Shown piece after piece: positions 1 through 7,411 of a DNA stretch of 42,030 bases (position 1 is its first letter; every line of letters starts with the position of its first letter). The notes beneath the pieces are model-generated. The model was not told where the DNA came from. It worked only from the letters and a program-made list of their open reading frames with translations, and ran no database searches. A program made the position numbers and the translations under genes. Source of the DNA: a virus; IMG/VR virus record IMGVR_UViG_3300028556_000018, positions 1 to 42,030 of that record. One strand, 5' to 3'.

Positions 1-49
1 AGCCGAGGTTATCCTTCGTCCCCGGGTCGATCGCTAGTAGTCGAATCAT
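1..49 (-). CDS. RuvC-like Holliday junction resolvase, N-terminal fragment (runs off window)
   Basis: Only 16 codons are visible, beginning M-I-R-L-L-A-I-D-P-G-T-K. The IDPGT motif after a short hydrophobic strand is the first catalytic signature of RuvC-type resolvases; the Asp at residue 8 would bind metal. The ATG (49-47) overlaps the TGA stop of the upstream gene (48-46) as ATGA and has a good GGAGG site about 7 nt before it. It is the last visible gene of the minus-strand run that starts near 3653. In phages such enzymes resolve branched replication DNA before packaging. The fragment is short, so other RNase H-fold proteins remain possible. Confidence 0.6.
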   Translation of the reverse strand, partial: MIRLLAIDPGTKDNLG

Positions 50-282
50 TGCCAACCTCCCGCCTGCGCATCCCGCAAGCAAAAATCCGCGATCGACCCC
101 GGCCATCCGATCCATTCGCTATCGTATTGCTCAGGCGCGCCCGGTTGCCATAAACACTCACCTCTTTTGGACACAAGTACGATCGCGTCCCCTCGTCGAG
201 TCAAGTATGTCCCCTTCGGCCACCGGGGGAGCCACACCACGCCATCGAACTTGACCATTTTCATCGCTTCGGTAAAAGTCAT
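46..282 (-). CDS. Tad2/DUF2829-like small protein (possible anti-Thoeris)
   Basis: A 78-residue protein. The N-terminus (MTFTEAMKMVK, then PRWPKGTYL) and the later segment LWQPG...D...W resemble the DUF2829 family pattern (M-x-F-x-E-A-L..., G-W-x-G-K-G-M, W-x-P-S-x-x-D-x-x-x-x-D-W) in order and spacing. In DUF2829, phage Tad2 proteins bind the cyclic nucleotide made by the Thoeris defence system. Here the Trp-Asn of the central motif is replaced by R-W-P, so the match is not perfect. The ATG overlaps the stop of the terminase small-subunit candidate (ATGA). Family assignment is inferred from memory of the pattern; the anti-defence role is a hypothesis. Confidence 0.5.
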   Translation of the reverse strand: MTFTEAMKMVKFDGVVWLPRWPKGTYLTRRGDAIVLVSKRGECLWQPGAPEQYDSEWIGWPGSIADFCLRDAQAGGWQ

Positions 283-848
283 TTGTTTTTTGCCTCTATT
301 TCCATAATGATTTTCAGGTCTTCCGTCGACATCTTGCTGTAATCGACCGGGGTCTTTTCAACTCTCTCGGTCGGGAGCCCCGCGATCAGGTTGGTGAACT
401 TCATCAAGAGTTCCGCCAGCTTGATCACGTTCTTCTCCTGCATAATCGGCATTTTCTCCCATTGGGGATCGTTCGCCTTCTCGAGCATGAGCTGGATTTC
501 TCGCCGAACTACCTGAAAGCCCTCGTTTATCGTCGCGACAGAGTGCGCCGCCGACTCGCGCATGAGTTTTCCGACGGTCTCTTTCTTGATCTCGACGGCG
601 TGCTCTTCGAGCATGCGGTCGTAAGCCTCGCAGCGCTGGACCCACTTGTGCTCACTCGACCACTTCGCGATCTGGGCCGTGTCTTTGCCGTGTAGACGCT
701 GCAAGCGCCTCGGCCAGGAGAGCTCGCGGTACGCGCGGAAGAACCGAAAGGCTTCGTCCGGCTCGTTCAGTTGCTGGAGCCAAGGCTCGGGCGCCTTCGC
801 CAGGTCCTTCGGATCATAAACCGCGAGCTCGCGGTCGGTGCGGTTCAC
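279..848 (-). CDS. Terminase small subunit candidate
   Basis: A 189-residue protein if started at GTG 848, which overlaps the upstream stop as GTGA and has GGAAAGG 8 nt before it; an ATG at 911 is in frame but would overlap the cupin gene by 67 nt. The N-terminal third has the pattern P-x-E-A-F-x-x-F-x-x-Y-R-E-L, then I-x-K-W-S-x-x-x-x-W-x-x-R-x-x-A-Y-D, seen in phage small terminase-like proteins: a small helical DNA-binding module followed by a W-x-x-R-x-x-A-Y-D helix. The rest is helical and charged. It would recognise packaging DNA and feed it to the large subunit. The large subunit lies about 12 kb away on the other strand, so the pairing is inferred. Confidence 0.6.
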   Translation of the reverse strand: MNRTDRELAVYDPKDLAKAPEPWLQQLNEPDEAFRFFRAYRELSWPRRLQRLHGKDTAQIAKWSSEHKWVQRCEAYDRMLEEHAVEIKKETVGKLMRESAAHSVATINEGFQVVRREIQLMLEKANDPQWEKMPIMQEKNVIKLAELLMKFTNLIAGLPTERVEKTPVDYSKMSTEDLKIIMEIEAKNK

Positions 849-1333
849 GACCGGCACCTTTCCAGGAACACCCGCCAGGGGTAGAACATCCCGTCGAAGA
901 AAAAGTGCCACGATTTCCCTGTCTTGCCCCCGGTGAAAAACAGCGTGTAGGCCGGCTTGCCGTCGATGAGATCGATCCGGTGGTAATCGTTGCCTCGGAT
1001 GAAGTTGAACGTGAAGGACCGCACTCGACGGCGCTTGATCGTAAGGTCAGGCTGGAGTCGATCCTCCCAGTACCCGCGCCAGAGCACGAATGAAAACGCC
1101 CACTTCCACGGGTGGGAGTGCAAGGCGCTGGAGTCATCGCTTCGGTGAAACTTGTGCAGGTACGCGGCGACGCCGAACAACCTGCGCTCTTTGATCGGGA
1201 CCTTGCGATAGTTCCCGTGCGCGTCGAAAGGGTCTAGACCGTCGGCCGCCTTAGGGCGCCCGATCAGGTAAATTCGCGTTAGGTACGCCGTCCCTTTGCC
1301 GCGGTGATCTTCGATGACGCGAGGCTTGAACAT
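845..1333 (-). CDS. Cupin-like phage protein
   Basis: A 162-residue protein with the pattern Y-L-H-K-F-x-R-S-D, then L-H-S-H-P-W-K-W-A-F-S, a second strand set with R-G-N-D-Y-H-R-I-D-L, and a late W-H-F-F. The H-x-H-P-W and Y-H-R motifs are the metal-binding halves of a small beta-barrel (cupin) protein that is frequent in phages and has no settled role. The start codon is preceded by a near-perfect promoter (TTGACT, 16 bp, TATAAT) whose -10 box ends only 6 nt before the ATG, so the message is probably leaderless. The next gene starts on its stop codon. Confidence 0.6.
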   Translation of the reverse strand: MFKPRVIEDHRGKGTAYLTRIYLIGRPKAADGLDPFDAHGNYRKVPIKERRLFGVAAYLHKFHRSDDSSALHSHPWKWAFSFVLWRGYWEDRLQPDLTIKRRRVRSFTFNFIRGNDYHRIDLIDGKPAYTLFFTGGKTGKSWHFFFDGMFYPWRVFLERCRS

Positions 1334-1339
1334 GGGGCT

Positions 1340-1367
1340 ATTATATAGCTCGGAAGTTTTCAGTCAA
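1340..1367 (-). promoter_or_regulatory. Sigma70-type promoter for a leaderless mRNA (cupin gene)
   Basis: On the minus strand, -35 TTGACT (1367-1362), 16-bp spacer, -10 TATAAT (1345-1340), then AGCCCC and ATG at 1333. The expected start of transcription falls on or next to the ATG and there is no Shine-Dalgarno site. The -10 box overlaps the stop codon of the helicase fragment upstream. Confidence 0.8.
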
Positions 1368-2303
1368 GGTATTGGACGAATACCAGCGGCCCGGCCAGGC
1401 TAGCCCGTAGTGCAAGTGCAGCGCGGGTTTCGTGCGTCGGCAATCGCGCGCGCGACCGTGAGCTTGTTCGAGCTCGCACGCGAGTTTCTGTCGCCCGAGC
1501 TCGTTCGCGTCGACCCCGAAGAACTCCGCTTCGATGTCGACGGATAGCAGGTTTTGATAGTGATCTCCTATGGTTGCAAAGACGTCGCACCCTTGCCAAG
1601 TGTCTAGCCCTTCGATCGCGCCGAAGTGACTGACTTCGAAGGTCTCGGCATATTCCTTGACCTTGTGCGTTAGCTTCTTCGGGCAGCACACGAACACGCG
1701 AGACCCCGGCCGACGCCGGTAGACGTCGTCACAAATCGCACGAAGGCGTTCCGGGTCTTGTGCAAGCGCGCTCGTCGATGCCTGCGACACCAGCACGCGC
1801 ACCCGCTCGATAGCCACGCCCGGCGAGTCTTCGACGTTGTGCTGCCGGTAGATCACATCCGGGCGCAAGGCCTGAAGGATCAACCGTGGGAGCCCCGCGG
1901 CGAGAATCGTGCCGCCTTGCGACTTCAGATGCGCGGCGGCGGTGCTCAGGCGCACGACGTCGACGCGCCCCTCAGAGAACGTGAGCTTGCTGCTTTCGTG
2001 GGCCGCCCGGCGCACGTCCCCCGCGACCTTCACCGGGGCAAAAGACAGGGCGATAAGCTTGGCGTTGAAACCCCCAGAGCTCTCGAACCCGGGGATTTTG
2101 AACGAGTCGGGGATTTCTGGCACTTCGCAAGCTCGGGCTCGGGCCGAGAGGTCATCCGTCCCCGCCATCAAAGCCTTGGCCCAGGGCTCGACCGCCTTGC
2201 GCCACGCCGCCCCCGTCGAGTCGAGAGCGGTCGGGATATCGGCCAAGGCTATGGAGAATTGATCCAGAACTTCGGGCCATTCGTCGATGATGATATTTTT
2301 CAT
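1341..2303 (-). CDS. Primase/helicase, C-terminal helicase part (split gene)
   Basis: A 320-residue protein that begins right at a DExx motif (M-K-N-I-I-I-D-E-W-P-E) and ends with helicase motif VI (Q-A-H-G-R-A-R-D, residues 280-287), preceded by a motif V-like W-Q-G-C-D segment. It has no Walker A motif. That motif is at the end of the upstream gene 2388-3653, in the same reading frame and 28 codons away. The two pieces together make one superfamily 2-like helicase. The separating stretch has stop codons TGA, TAG, TAG and a hairpin. No good ribosome binding site precedes ATG 2303. It may be made by reinitiation or another recoding event, or be a degraded half. Confidence 0.6.
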   Translation of the reverse strand: MKNIIIDEWPEVLDQFSIALADIPTALDSTGAAWRKAVEPWAKALMAGTDDLSARARACEVPEIPDSFKIPGFESSGGFNAKLIALSFAPVKVAGDVRRAAHESSKLTFSEGRVDVVRLSTAAAHLKSQGGTILAAGLPRLILQALRPDVIYRQHNVEDSPGVAIERVRVLVSQASTSALAQDPERLRAICDDVYRRRPGSRVFVCCPKKLTHKVKEYAETFEVSHFGAIEGLDTWQGCDVFATIGDHYQNLLSVDIEAEFFGVDANELGRQKLACELEQAHGRARDCRRTKPALHLHYGLAWPGRWYSSNTLTENFRAI

Positions 2304-2321
2304 GGGCTAGCTCTGCCGTTT

Positions 2322-2397
2322 CAAGTCAGTGTCCCTTATGATCTAAGATCTTCTTCTCTTGAAGGGGACACTGACTTGGGACACACCTCATCCGTAG
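2322..2397. repeat. Palindromic element, copy A, inside the split primase/helicase gene
   Basis: Arms CAAGTCAGTGTCCCTT (2322-2337) and its near-complement (2362-2378, one extra G) form a 16-bp stem around a 24-nt loop that itself contains GATCTAAGATC. The homology to copy B near 38.75 kb runs outward to about 2397, into the last codons of the primase gene, so the TGA stop of that gene (2390-2388) belongs to the repeated block. Reading on the minus strand, this 33-nt block matches 38749-38781 at 32 positions. The loop, however, has the same orientation on the plus strand in both copies, so loop and arm are flipped relative to each other. Confidence 0.85.
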
Positions 2398-3653
2398 CGA
2401 TGTAGCATAGCATGAGAGCTTACCTCACCTTTCAACTTGTCGCCGACGCCCTCGGCCACCGTGCAGCCCTCTCTGGTAGGGCAGTTCATGCAGGCATATT
2501 TGCTCGAAACTCCCGCATCCCTCAAAGCTTTTACGGTTTTTGGTTGAACGCATCCCCCCCGCTCGGGTAGGGGGACGTCGACCCCGGCCGCCTGGTGCGC
2601 GCCGCAGGCGAGGCGGTGCTGGGTCGCTAGGTCATTGGTCTTACTCAAGAGCACGTTCTTGATGCCTTCGTGAATCGCGCCGGGGGGTAGGTGTCGGCGG
2701 GTTTCGTGGCTCTTGCCCGCGCCCGTCGTCAGGTCGACGGCGCTAAGCTGTCCCCGGATCCCCCCGGCCTTGAGGGTCTCGAGCAGGGCCCGAGGCGTCG
2801 CGGTGACGGGCTGGGCCGGGGGGATAATCGTCGCGGCCCAATCGGAATATGTTACGTGGCCGCAAGAGGCCTTCATGCACTTGAACCGGCCATCGGGCAG
2901 GATCGCCGTGGTCGACGTGAGGGCGCCCCCGTTGTGCCTTTCGGTCGGGCAATAGACGGCATAGACCCCCCGGCCTACGTGACACGCCTTGCCTTCCGAG
3001 ATAGCTATGGCCAGTACCGGGTCGTCCGGGCCCCAAGACGCGCTCACGCTTTTCGTAGCGCGAGGGCGGGCCTTTCTAGGAGCCCTAGGGGTGAACGGTC
3101 CGGGGTCGAAGTCGAGGGGGGCAAGGGCGCCTTCGAGTACAGGGGTCTCGTCTTTGCCGTCACGCTTCACGAACGGAAGGCGCATGTGCCGACCAAAGGA
3201 CCCCGCGGTGTGATCGACCCCGAGAAACCCCCGGCGCTCGAGTTCGAGGTACCAAGCCTTGGCGGTGAACTCATAAAATGCGCTGCCTAATATTTCGACC
3301 TGCCAGACTAACCTAACCCCCGAGCGTGTCTTGTAAATCAAGCATCCCCCCATGACCCGAGCGCGAGCCGCTTCGGTCTCCTTCCAGGCGTCGAGCGCGT
3401 CGCCCGTGAGCTTGTGCGCGTCGAGGTCTGCGAAGAGTAGAACGTACGTTAGTTCACCGGGGTAGTCCTTCGTGAGCCGGTAGGCCGGCAAGCCCTCGGG
3501 GATGGCGTGCGCGAGAGCGAACGCATCGTAGTCGTAACGGCGCGTGAAGACATCGGAAATAGACACACATTCCCCGGGCCTAGCGAGGGGCCATTTGGGG
3601 TAACCGAGCTGCTTCGTCCCGTTCATCACGGCGACGTGGACAATAGCCGGCAA
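2388..3653 (-). CDS. AEP-type primase/helicase, N-terminal part (split gene)
   Basis: About 421 residues from TTG 3653 (423 from GTG 3659). Numbered from 3659: F-A-D-L-D at 77-80 looks like the primase catalytic Asp pair, K-T-R-S-G at 110-114 and R-H-M-R-L-P-F at 157-163 fit archaeo-eukaryotic primase folds, a Cys/His zinc-type segment spans 237-268, and T-T-G-A-G-K-S at 311-317 is a Walker A motif. A second Cys cluster (C390, C393, C399) follows. Translation ends S-H-A-M-L-H-R-Y-G, just where helicases continue to the DExx strand, which instead opens the next gene. TTG 3653 sits 7 nt after a TAAGGT box with TTGCGC at -35, favouring a leaderless start there. Confidence 0.75.
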   Translation of the reverse strand: MPAIVHVAVMNGTKQLGYPKWPLARPGECVSISDVFTRRYDYDAFALAHAIPEGLPAYRLTKDYPGELTYVLLFADLDAHKLTGDALDAWKETEAARARVMGGCLIYKTRSGVRLVWQVEILGSAFYEFTAKAWYLELERRGFLGVDHTAGSFGRHMRLPFVKRDGKDETPVLEGALAPLDFDPGPFTPRAPRKARPRATKSVSASWGPDDPVLAIAISEGKACHVGRGVYAVYCPTERHNGGALTSTTAILPDGRFKCMKASCGHVTYSDWAATIIPPAQPVTATPRALLETLKAGGIRGQLSAVDLTTGAGKSHETRRHLPPGAIHEGIKNVLLSKTNDLATQHRLACGAHQAAGVDVPLPERGGCVQPKTVKALRDAGVSSKYACMNCPTREGCTVAEGVGDKLKGEVSSHAMLHRYG

Positions 3654-3689
3654 TAGCACTACCTTACTGAGCTATGCAGTTTCGCGCAA
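3637..3689. promoter_or_regulatory. Divergent overlapping promoters between primase and Cas4-like nuclease
   Basis: Plus strand: TGGACA (3637-3642), 17 bp, TACCTT (3660-3665), 8 nt, ATG 3674. Minus strand: TTGCGC (3689-3684), 17 bp, TAAGGT (3666-3661), 7 nt, TTG 3653. The -10 boxes lie on top of each other, so only one polymerase could bind at a time. Neither start has a correctly spaced Shine-Dalgarno site. The plus-strand -10 is weak, so this pair is less certain than the one at 21.1 kb. Confidence 0.5.
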
Positions 3690-4354
3690 CCATGCTCACG
3701 ACAGGGCTCCAATGCAAACGCGCCTGGTCATTCCGTTATTTGGCCGGAATGGAGGCCCCGGACACGGCGGCGTTCCAGGACGGTAGGGCGGGACACAAGT
3801 ACATGGAAGACCTCGTCTCTCACGGCACGTTGCCGGACACGTCTACGAAGATGGGGCGCGTCGCAGCGGTGCTAGAACCTTACGTTCGCCCCTGGGTAAA
3901 AAACAAGCTGGCGCAGGTCGAGGTCGAGTTCGACTTTCGGGGCGCGAAGCATTCTTGGGGTGGGCGAAAGGACCTTGAAGTTCCCGGAATGCTGATTGAT
4001 TACAAGTTCATAGCTGACCTCAAGTACGCAATGACCCCGAGTCAGCTACTGACCAACCCGCAGGCATTACTTTACGGGCACGAGATTTTGCAGCGGACGG
4101 AGGTAGAGACGATCACGCTCCAGTGGCTCTACGCGGAAAAGAAGAAGCCTCACCGGCACCTTCCGGTCGTGACTGAGATGTCGCGGACGCACGCGGCACT
4201 CGGATTTCAGGTGCTAGAAAACGTCGCTGAAGAGCTCGCGGCATTGACAGAAACAACGGTCGACGCTATTGTTGCAAACGTACCTGGGAATTACTCCCAC
4301 TGCGGCGCCTACGGCGGTTGTCCCTACCGAGCGCAATGCAAGCGCTATTTCTAA
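3674..4354 (+). CDS. Cas4/RecB-like PD-(D/E)XK nuclease with Fe-S cysteines
   Basis: A 226-residue protein with an N-terminal Cys (L-Q-C-K-R-A-W), a nuclease core (V-E-V-E-F-D-F..., M-L-I-D-Y-K-F, then Q-L-L-T-N-P-Q-A-L-L-Y) and a C-terminal C-G-A-Y-G-G-C-P-Y-R-A-Q-C cluster. One early and three late cysteines around an I-D-Y-K motif is the Cas4/AddB arrangement, in which a 4Fe-4S cluster staples the nuclease. It would trim or resect DNA ends in replication or recombination. It is divergent from the primase gene and leads the plus-strand run; the next gene starts 11 nt after its stop behind AAGGAG. Confidence 0.75.
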   Translation: MQFRATMLTTGLQCKRAWSFRYLAGMEAPDTAAFQDGRAGHKYMEDLVSHGTLPDTSTKMGRVAAVLEPYVRPWVKNKLAQVEVEFDFRGAKHSWGGRKDLEVPGMLIDYKFIADLKYAMTPSQLLTNPQALLYGHEILQRTEVETITLQWLYAEKKKPHRHLPVVTEMSRTHAALGFQVLENVAEELAALTETTVDAIVANVPGNYSHCGAYGGCPYRAQCKRYF

Positions 4355-4364
4355 GGAGCTAAAA

Positions 4365-5030
4365 ATGACTGACGTGTCCGATGACATTTTCGCACGTATG
4401 AAACAGCTCGCGTCTTCGGGGGGTGCGACCGTCGCGCCGCCGGCACCGGAGACCTTGGCTCCACCGGAGAATCCGACGCCCGGGGGCAACCCGCACCCCG
4501 CGGCCAGCTTGCCTATCGAGCCCACCGAGGCGACCCCTACTGTCAACCGCAAGCCAGGACGGCCGCCGGGGGCGAAGAACAAGCCTAAGGCGCCGAAGGT
4601 AGAAGATGCCAACGGCACGTTCACCGTCAACCCCGAGACGGCCACTAGCACGTTCACCGTCAACCCCGAGCCGTGGTCGCTTGACGCCACGGTGGGCGAA
4701 GCCGGCGCGCCCGCCGACGCCGTAGAGGTCGACCCCAAGGTCCCCGCCATTCGCACGCTTTACGTCAACTGCATCCCAATCGGCCGCGATCCTGCCGCAC
4801 TTTTCTCTGACATTTTGGCGGCGGCCAAGAAGACACTCCCTTGCGACTACCGACTCGGCGAGGATCACTCTTTCGGGATGGGGCCGGCTAAGTTGCTTGA
4901 GGCGGTAGGCCGCGAGATCGAAAAAAGGCCCGGGGTGAGCATCATCATCGATACGTGTAGCCCCGAGGCCTATATCTGCATCGAAATGCTAAGGAGCCTA
5001 GCTCACGAAGTTATCATCGGTACGCGCTAA
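4365..5030 (+). CDS. Hypothetical protein with AT-hook-like linker
   Basis: A 221-residue protein, start set by AAGGAG 7 nt before ATG 4365. Residues 1-100 are low complexity, rich in Pro, Ala and Thr, with an AT-hook-like R-K-P-G-R-P-P-G at 62-69 followed by Lys-rich residues, and a duplicated T-F-T-V-N-P-E segment. The last 90 residues look like a folded alpha/beta domain. The layout, a disordered DNA-touching arm plus a small domain between a nuclease and a helicase, suggests a replication or recombination helper, but the family is not recognised. The TAA stop overlaps the next ATG (TAATG). Confidence 0.65.
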   Translation: MTDVSDDIFARMKQLASSGGATVAPPAPETLAPPENPTPGGNPHPAASLPIEPTEATPTVNRKPGRPPGAKNKPKAPKVEDANGTFTVNPETATSTFTVNPEPWSLDATVGEAGAPADAVEVDPKVPAIRTLYVNCIPIGRDPAALFSDILAAAKKTLPCDYRLGEDHSFGMGPAKLLEAVGREIEKRPGVSIIIDTCSPEAYICIEMLRSLAHEVIIGTR

Positions 5031-6697
5031 TGGCATTCGGCGGGAGCCACAACCCGATCAAGACCTCGGAGGATCTTCGGCGAGTGCTGGACCTTCCCGG
5101 GCGCGGGCCACTGCCGCCGTTGCCAGCCGTAGCCGACAACCCCCTTTGCAAGCTGAAGCCCGTTCAGGAGCAAGCGCTTCGCGAGTTCATAGCTTGCAAA
5201 GGGGGCGCGGGGCCGATCGCGGTCGGGGGCGGGAAGACGCTCATCTCCTTGCTTTTACCCCCACTGCTCGGTAACCCGAGGTCCGTGCTTCTGCTGCCTG
5301 GAGGTCTCATCGAAAAGACCGAGGTCGAGCGCATCAGGTACCGCCGGCAGGGGTGGAACGTGTCGATGTCGATGCGCATGATCGGGTACGAAGCCCTCGG
5401 CCGCAAGGCCATGCACGGCGAGCTCGAGTTCATTGGGCCGGAGTTGATCATCGGCGACGAAATACACAAGTTGAAACACCGCAAATCCGCGGTCACCCGA
5501 CGTGTCGACCGCTACATGGACGCGCACCCTGAGACGATCTTCGTTGGGCTGGGCGGAACCTTCATCGAAAAAGAGTTGGAGCTCTTCGCGCACATCCTGA
5601 TCTGGGCGCTGAAAGAGCGAGCCCCGGTGCCATTCGCGCGCGACATCCTGCGCGAATGGGGAGAAGCTTTGAACCCCAACGTGGACGACTTCAAGCGCCG
5701 TGCGCCAGGGGCGCTTCTGGAGCTATCCCCGGGGGCGGAAGATGGCCCGACGGCGTTCCGAGACAAGCTCCGGGATACCCCCGGGATCGTGTTCAGCACC
5801 AACGATCAGGATTGCAAGAGTTCCATCATCCTGCGCCGGATTACCTACGAACACGCGAAGGTCACGGACGACAACTTCAAGACCTTGCGCATGTTGAACG
5901 AAACCCCTGACGGGTGGGCTTTGACCGAGGCCATGGAGGTCTCGGCCTGCGCGCGCCAACTAGCTCTCGGGCTGCACTATATTTGGGCCCCTCGCCCGCC
6001 GGATCCTTGGTACGCGGCCCGCAAGGCTTGGGGGAAGTTCGTGCGCGATGTGCTGTCCCGCTCGAGTACGGTCGACTCGGAATCGCAAGTTGTGAGCGCC
6101 GTGGACGCGGGGGAGATCGATGATCTAGGGCTCTTGGCCGCGTGGAGGAAAGAGGCTCCGACGTTCGAGATCAACGTGCAGGCCGTCTGGCATGACGATG
6201 CCGCGCTGAAGGTCGCAGAGGCTTGGATTCATAAGGAGGACGAGCCGGGCATCGTCTGGACGCAGCATTCGTTTTTCGGTCGCGAGCTCGCGCGACGTAC
6301 AGGTCTTGATTACTTCGGGGCCGGCGGAATGAACTCGCGCAAGGAGCGCATCGACGACGAATCGCGGGCGGGTTACGGGAAACCCTGCATCGCATCGGTG
6401 AAGGCGAACGCGACGGGGCGCAACCTCCAACCCTGGTCGAGGGGGCTCATCACGTGCCCGCTCCCCGATGCCGGGCTCTGGGAGCAACTAATCGGCCGTC
6501 ACCACCGCACGGGGCAACAGGCCGACACTATCCAGATAGACGTCTTTTATACCTGCAAAGAACACATGGACGCCTTCGATCGGGCCCTCGACGTCGCCGC
6601 GTCGAACTTCGCGCTGAACGGGCAGACGAGCAAGCTCCTCATCGCGGACATACTGCCGCCCCCGAAAAAACACCGCGGTAACGCCTGGTCTGCTTGA
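5030..6697 (+). CDS. SNF2-like DEAD/H-box helicase
   Basis: A 555-residue protein with superfamily 2 motifs in order: Q-x-x-A-L near 47-50, Walker A A-V-G-G-G-K-T (64-70), DExH as G-D-E-I-H (142-146), G-L-G-G-T-F as motif III, and Q-L-I-G-R-H-H-R-T-G-Q near 485, the SNF2 form of motif VI. It likely uses ATP to move along or remodel DNA during replication or recombination. ATG 5030 overlaps the previous stop, so it is translationally coupled to the AT-hook protein. The middle (about 200-340) has no motifs I can name. Confidence 0.8.
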   Translation: MAFGGSHNPIKTSEDLRRVLDLPGRGPLPPLPAVADNPLCKLKPVQEQALREFIACKGGAGPIAVGGGKTLISLLLPPLLGNPRSVLLLPGGLIEKTEVERIRYRRQGWNVSMSMRMIGYEALGRKAMHGELEFIGPELIIGDEIHKLKHRKSAVTRRVDRYMDAHPETIFVGLGGTFIEKELELFAHILIWALKERAPVPFARDILREWGEALNPNVDDFKRRAPGALLELSPGAEDGPTAFRDKLRDTPGIVFSTNDQDCKSSIILRRITYEHAKVTDDNFKTLRMLNETPDGWALTEAMEVSACARQLALGLHYIWAPRPPDPWYAARKAWGKFVRDVLSRSSTVDSESQVVSAVDAGEIDDLGLLAAWRKEAPTFEINVQAVWHDDAALKVAEAWIHKEDEPGIVWTQHSFFGRELARRTGLDYFGAGGMNSRKERIDDESRAGYGKPCIASVKANATGRNLQPWSRGLITCPLPDAGLWEQLIGRHHRTGQQADTIQIDVFYTCKEHMDAFDRALDVAASNFALNGQTSKLLIADILPPPKKHRGNAWSA

Positions 6698-6722
6698 CCT
6701 TATCCGATTCGCTTCGTATAGT
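6694..6722 (+). promoter_or_regulatory. Sigma70-type promoter with leader (6744 operon)
   Basis: TTGACC (6694-6699), 17-bp spacer, TATAGT (6717-6722). The -35 box overlaps the end of the helicase gene. The start of transcription would be near 6729, leaving a short leader that contains AAGGAG before ATG 6744. Unlike many promoters here it drives a message with a normal ribosome binding site. Confidence 0.8.
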
Positions 6723-6743
6723 GACAATCCAAGGAGATAGGAC

Positions 6744-6917
6744 ATGACCTTCAACTCTTTCATGGCAGAATACAAGGGGCAGTCCCCGGAAATCCTCTCG
6801 GTCCAGAACGCTTTTCAACCGCGCAAGGGCCGAGTCACGGAAAACAGCCTGGTCAAAGACTACGGCCCCGAGGCGCATTTCGCTTGGGCGGCCTTCGTCA
6901 AGGCCGGCGGACACTAA
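6744..6917 (+). CDS. Small hypothetical protein (57 aa)
   Basis: A 57-residue protein starting at ATG 6744 with AAGGAG 7 nt upstream, so the reading frame is well supported despite its size. It begins MTFNSFMAEYKG and ends in a Phe/Trp-containing helix and A-G-G-H. No family recognised. It is the first gene after a strong promoter and is followed 30 nt later by a gene with its own ribosome binding site, so it probably belongs to the replication operon. Confidence 0.65.
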   Translation: MTFNSFMAEYKGQSPEILSVQNAFQPRKGRVTENSLVKDYGPEAHFAWAAFVKAGGH

Positions 6918-6947
6918 CCTAACAACGAACGCACGAAGAGGTAGAAC

Positions 6948-7379
6948 ATGATTCCCGATATCGGCAACGCAAAAGACCTTTCATTCAAGACACCTTACTT
7001 CCCGGACGGGTTCCAAGGTCGATGTGTCATCGACGAGATGCGAGAGCTCAGTGGCTTTGCCGGCCACGCTCTTGTAATCACCTTGACACCAGAAACTAGC
7101 AATCTGCCCGATGTAGCCGTCGGCGCTCAACACTCGTGGTATGTGTCCTTCGCTACGCCGAAGCAGATCGAATGGAACGCCCCCGTCGTGAAGCAATTCA
7201 TGATGGCCGCCGTTGGGGCAAAGACGGAGGAGGCTCGGAATAAGGTAGCCCCGAGCATTACCGCCCTGACCAACGCCGCCGTCCAGCCCAACCAGCCGAT
7301 GAAAGGCACGAAGATCAACCTTCGGACTCAGAAGAACCAGAGCGGTTCGTTCACGAAGCACTTTTTTTCTCCGGTCTGA
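6948..7379 (+). CDS. Putative ssDNA-binding/DUF669-like protein
   Basis: A 143-residue protein with a single beta-rich domain: G-R-C-V-I-D-E-M-R-E-L, then H-A-L-V-I-T-L-T-P-E, W-Y-V-S-F and V-V-K-Q-F-M-M-A-A-V-G. The tail (about 105-143) is rich in Gln, Asn and Lys and ends in aromatic residues. The order of strands, the short helix K-x-F-x-x-A-x-x-G and the position just before DNA polymerase resemble phage DUF669-type proteins thought to bind single-stranded DNA. The similarity is weak. Start at ATG 6948 behind AGAGG. Confidence 0.45.
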   Translation: MIPDIGNAKDLSFKTPYFPDGFQGRCVIDEMRELSGFAGHALVITLTPETSNLPDVAVGAQHSWYVSFATPKQIEWNAPVVKQFMMAAVGAKTEEARNKVAPSITALTNAAVQPNQPMKGTKINLRTQKNQSGSFTKHFFSPV

Positions 7380-7389
7380 GCTTAGCTTT

Positions 7390-7409
7390 ACCCCGCTTGG
7401 TAGCGGGGT
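7390..7409 (+). terminator. GC-rich hairpin after the 6948 gene
   Basis: ACCCCGCT (7390-7397) pairs with AGCGGGGT (7402-7409) around a TGGT loop, starting 10 nt after the stop codon at 7379. Only two Ts follow before C and G, so it is a weak terminator at best. It could equally be a processing or stabilising hairpin in front of the tRNA-like element. Confidence 0.45.
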
Positions 7410-7411
7410 TT

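Noticed and set aside
2304-2390. Stop-codon reassignment to explain the split helicase
   Set aside because: Both TGA and TAG occur within the insert, and all three stop codons are used as normal gene ends elsewhere in the window, so a changed code is not supported.
2304-2390. T4 gene 60-style bypassing with matched GGA codons
   Set aside because: The GGA-TGA take-off looks similar, but no GGA lies in the reading frame at a landing point before the helicase C-part; kept only as an open idea.
2691-3290. Plus-strand open frame opposite the primase gene
   Set aside because: Shadow of the coding strand in GC-rich DNA; no ribosome binding site or sensible domain.
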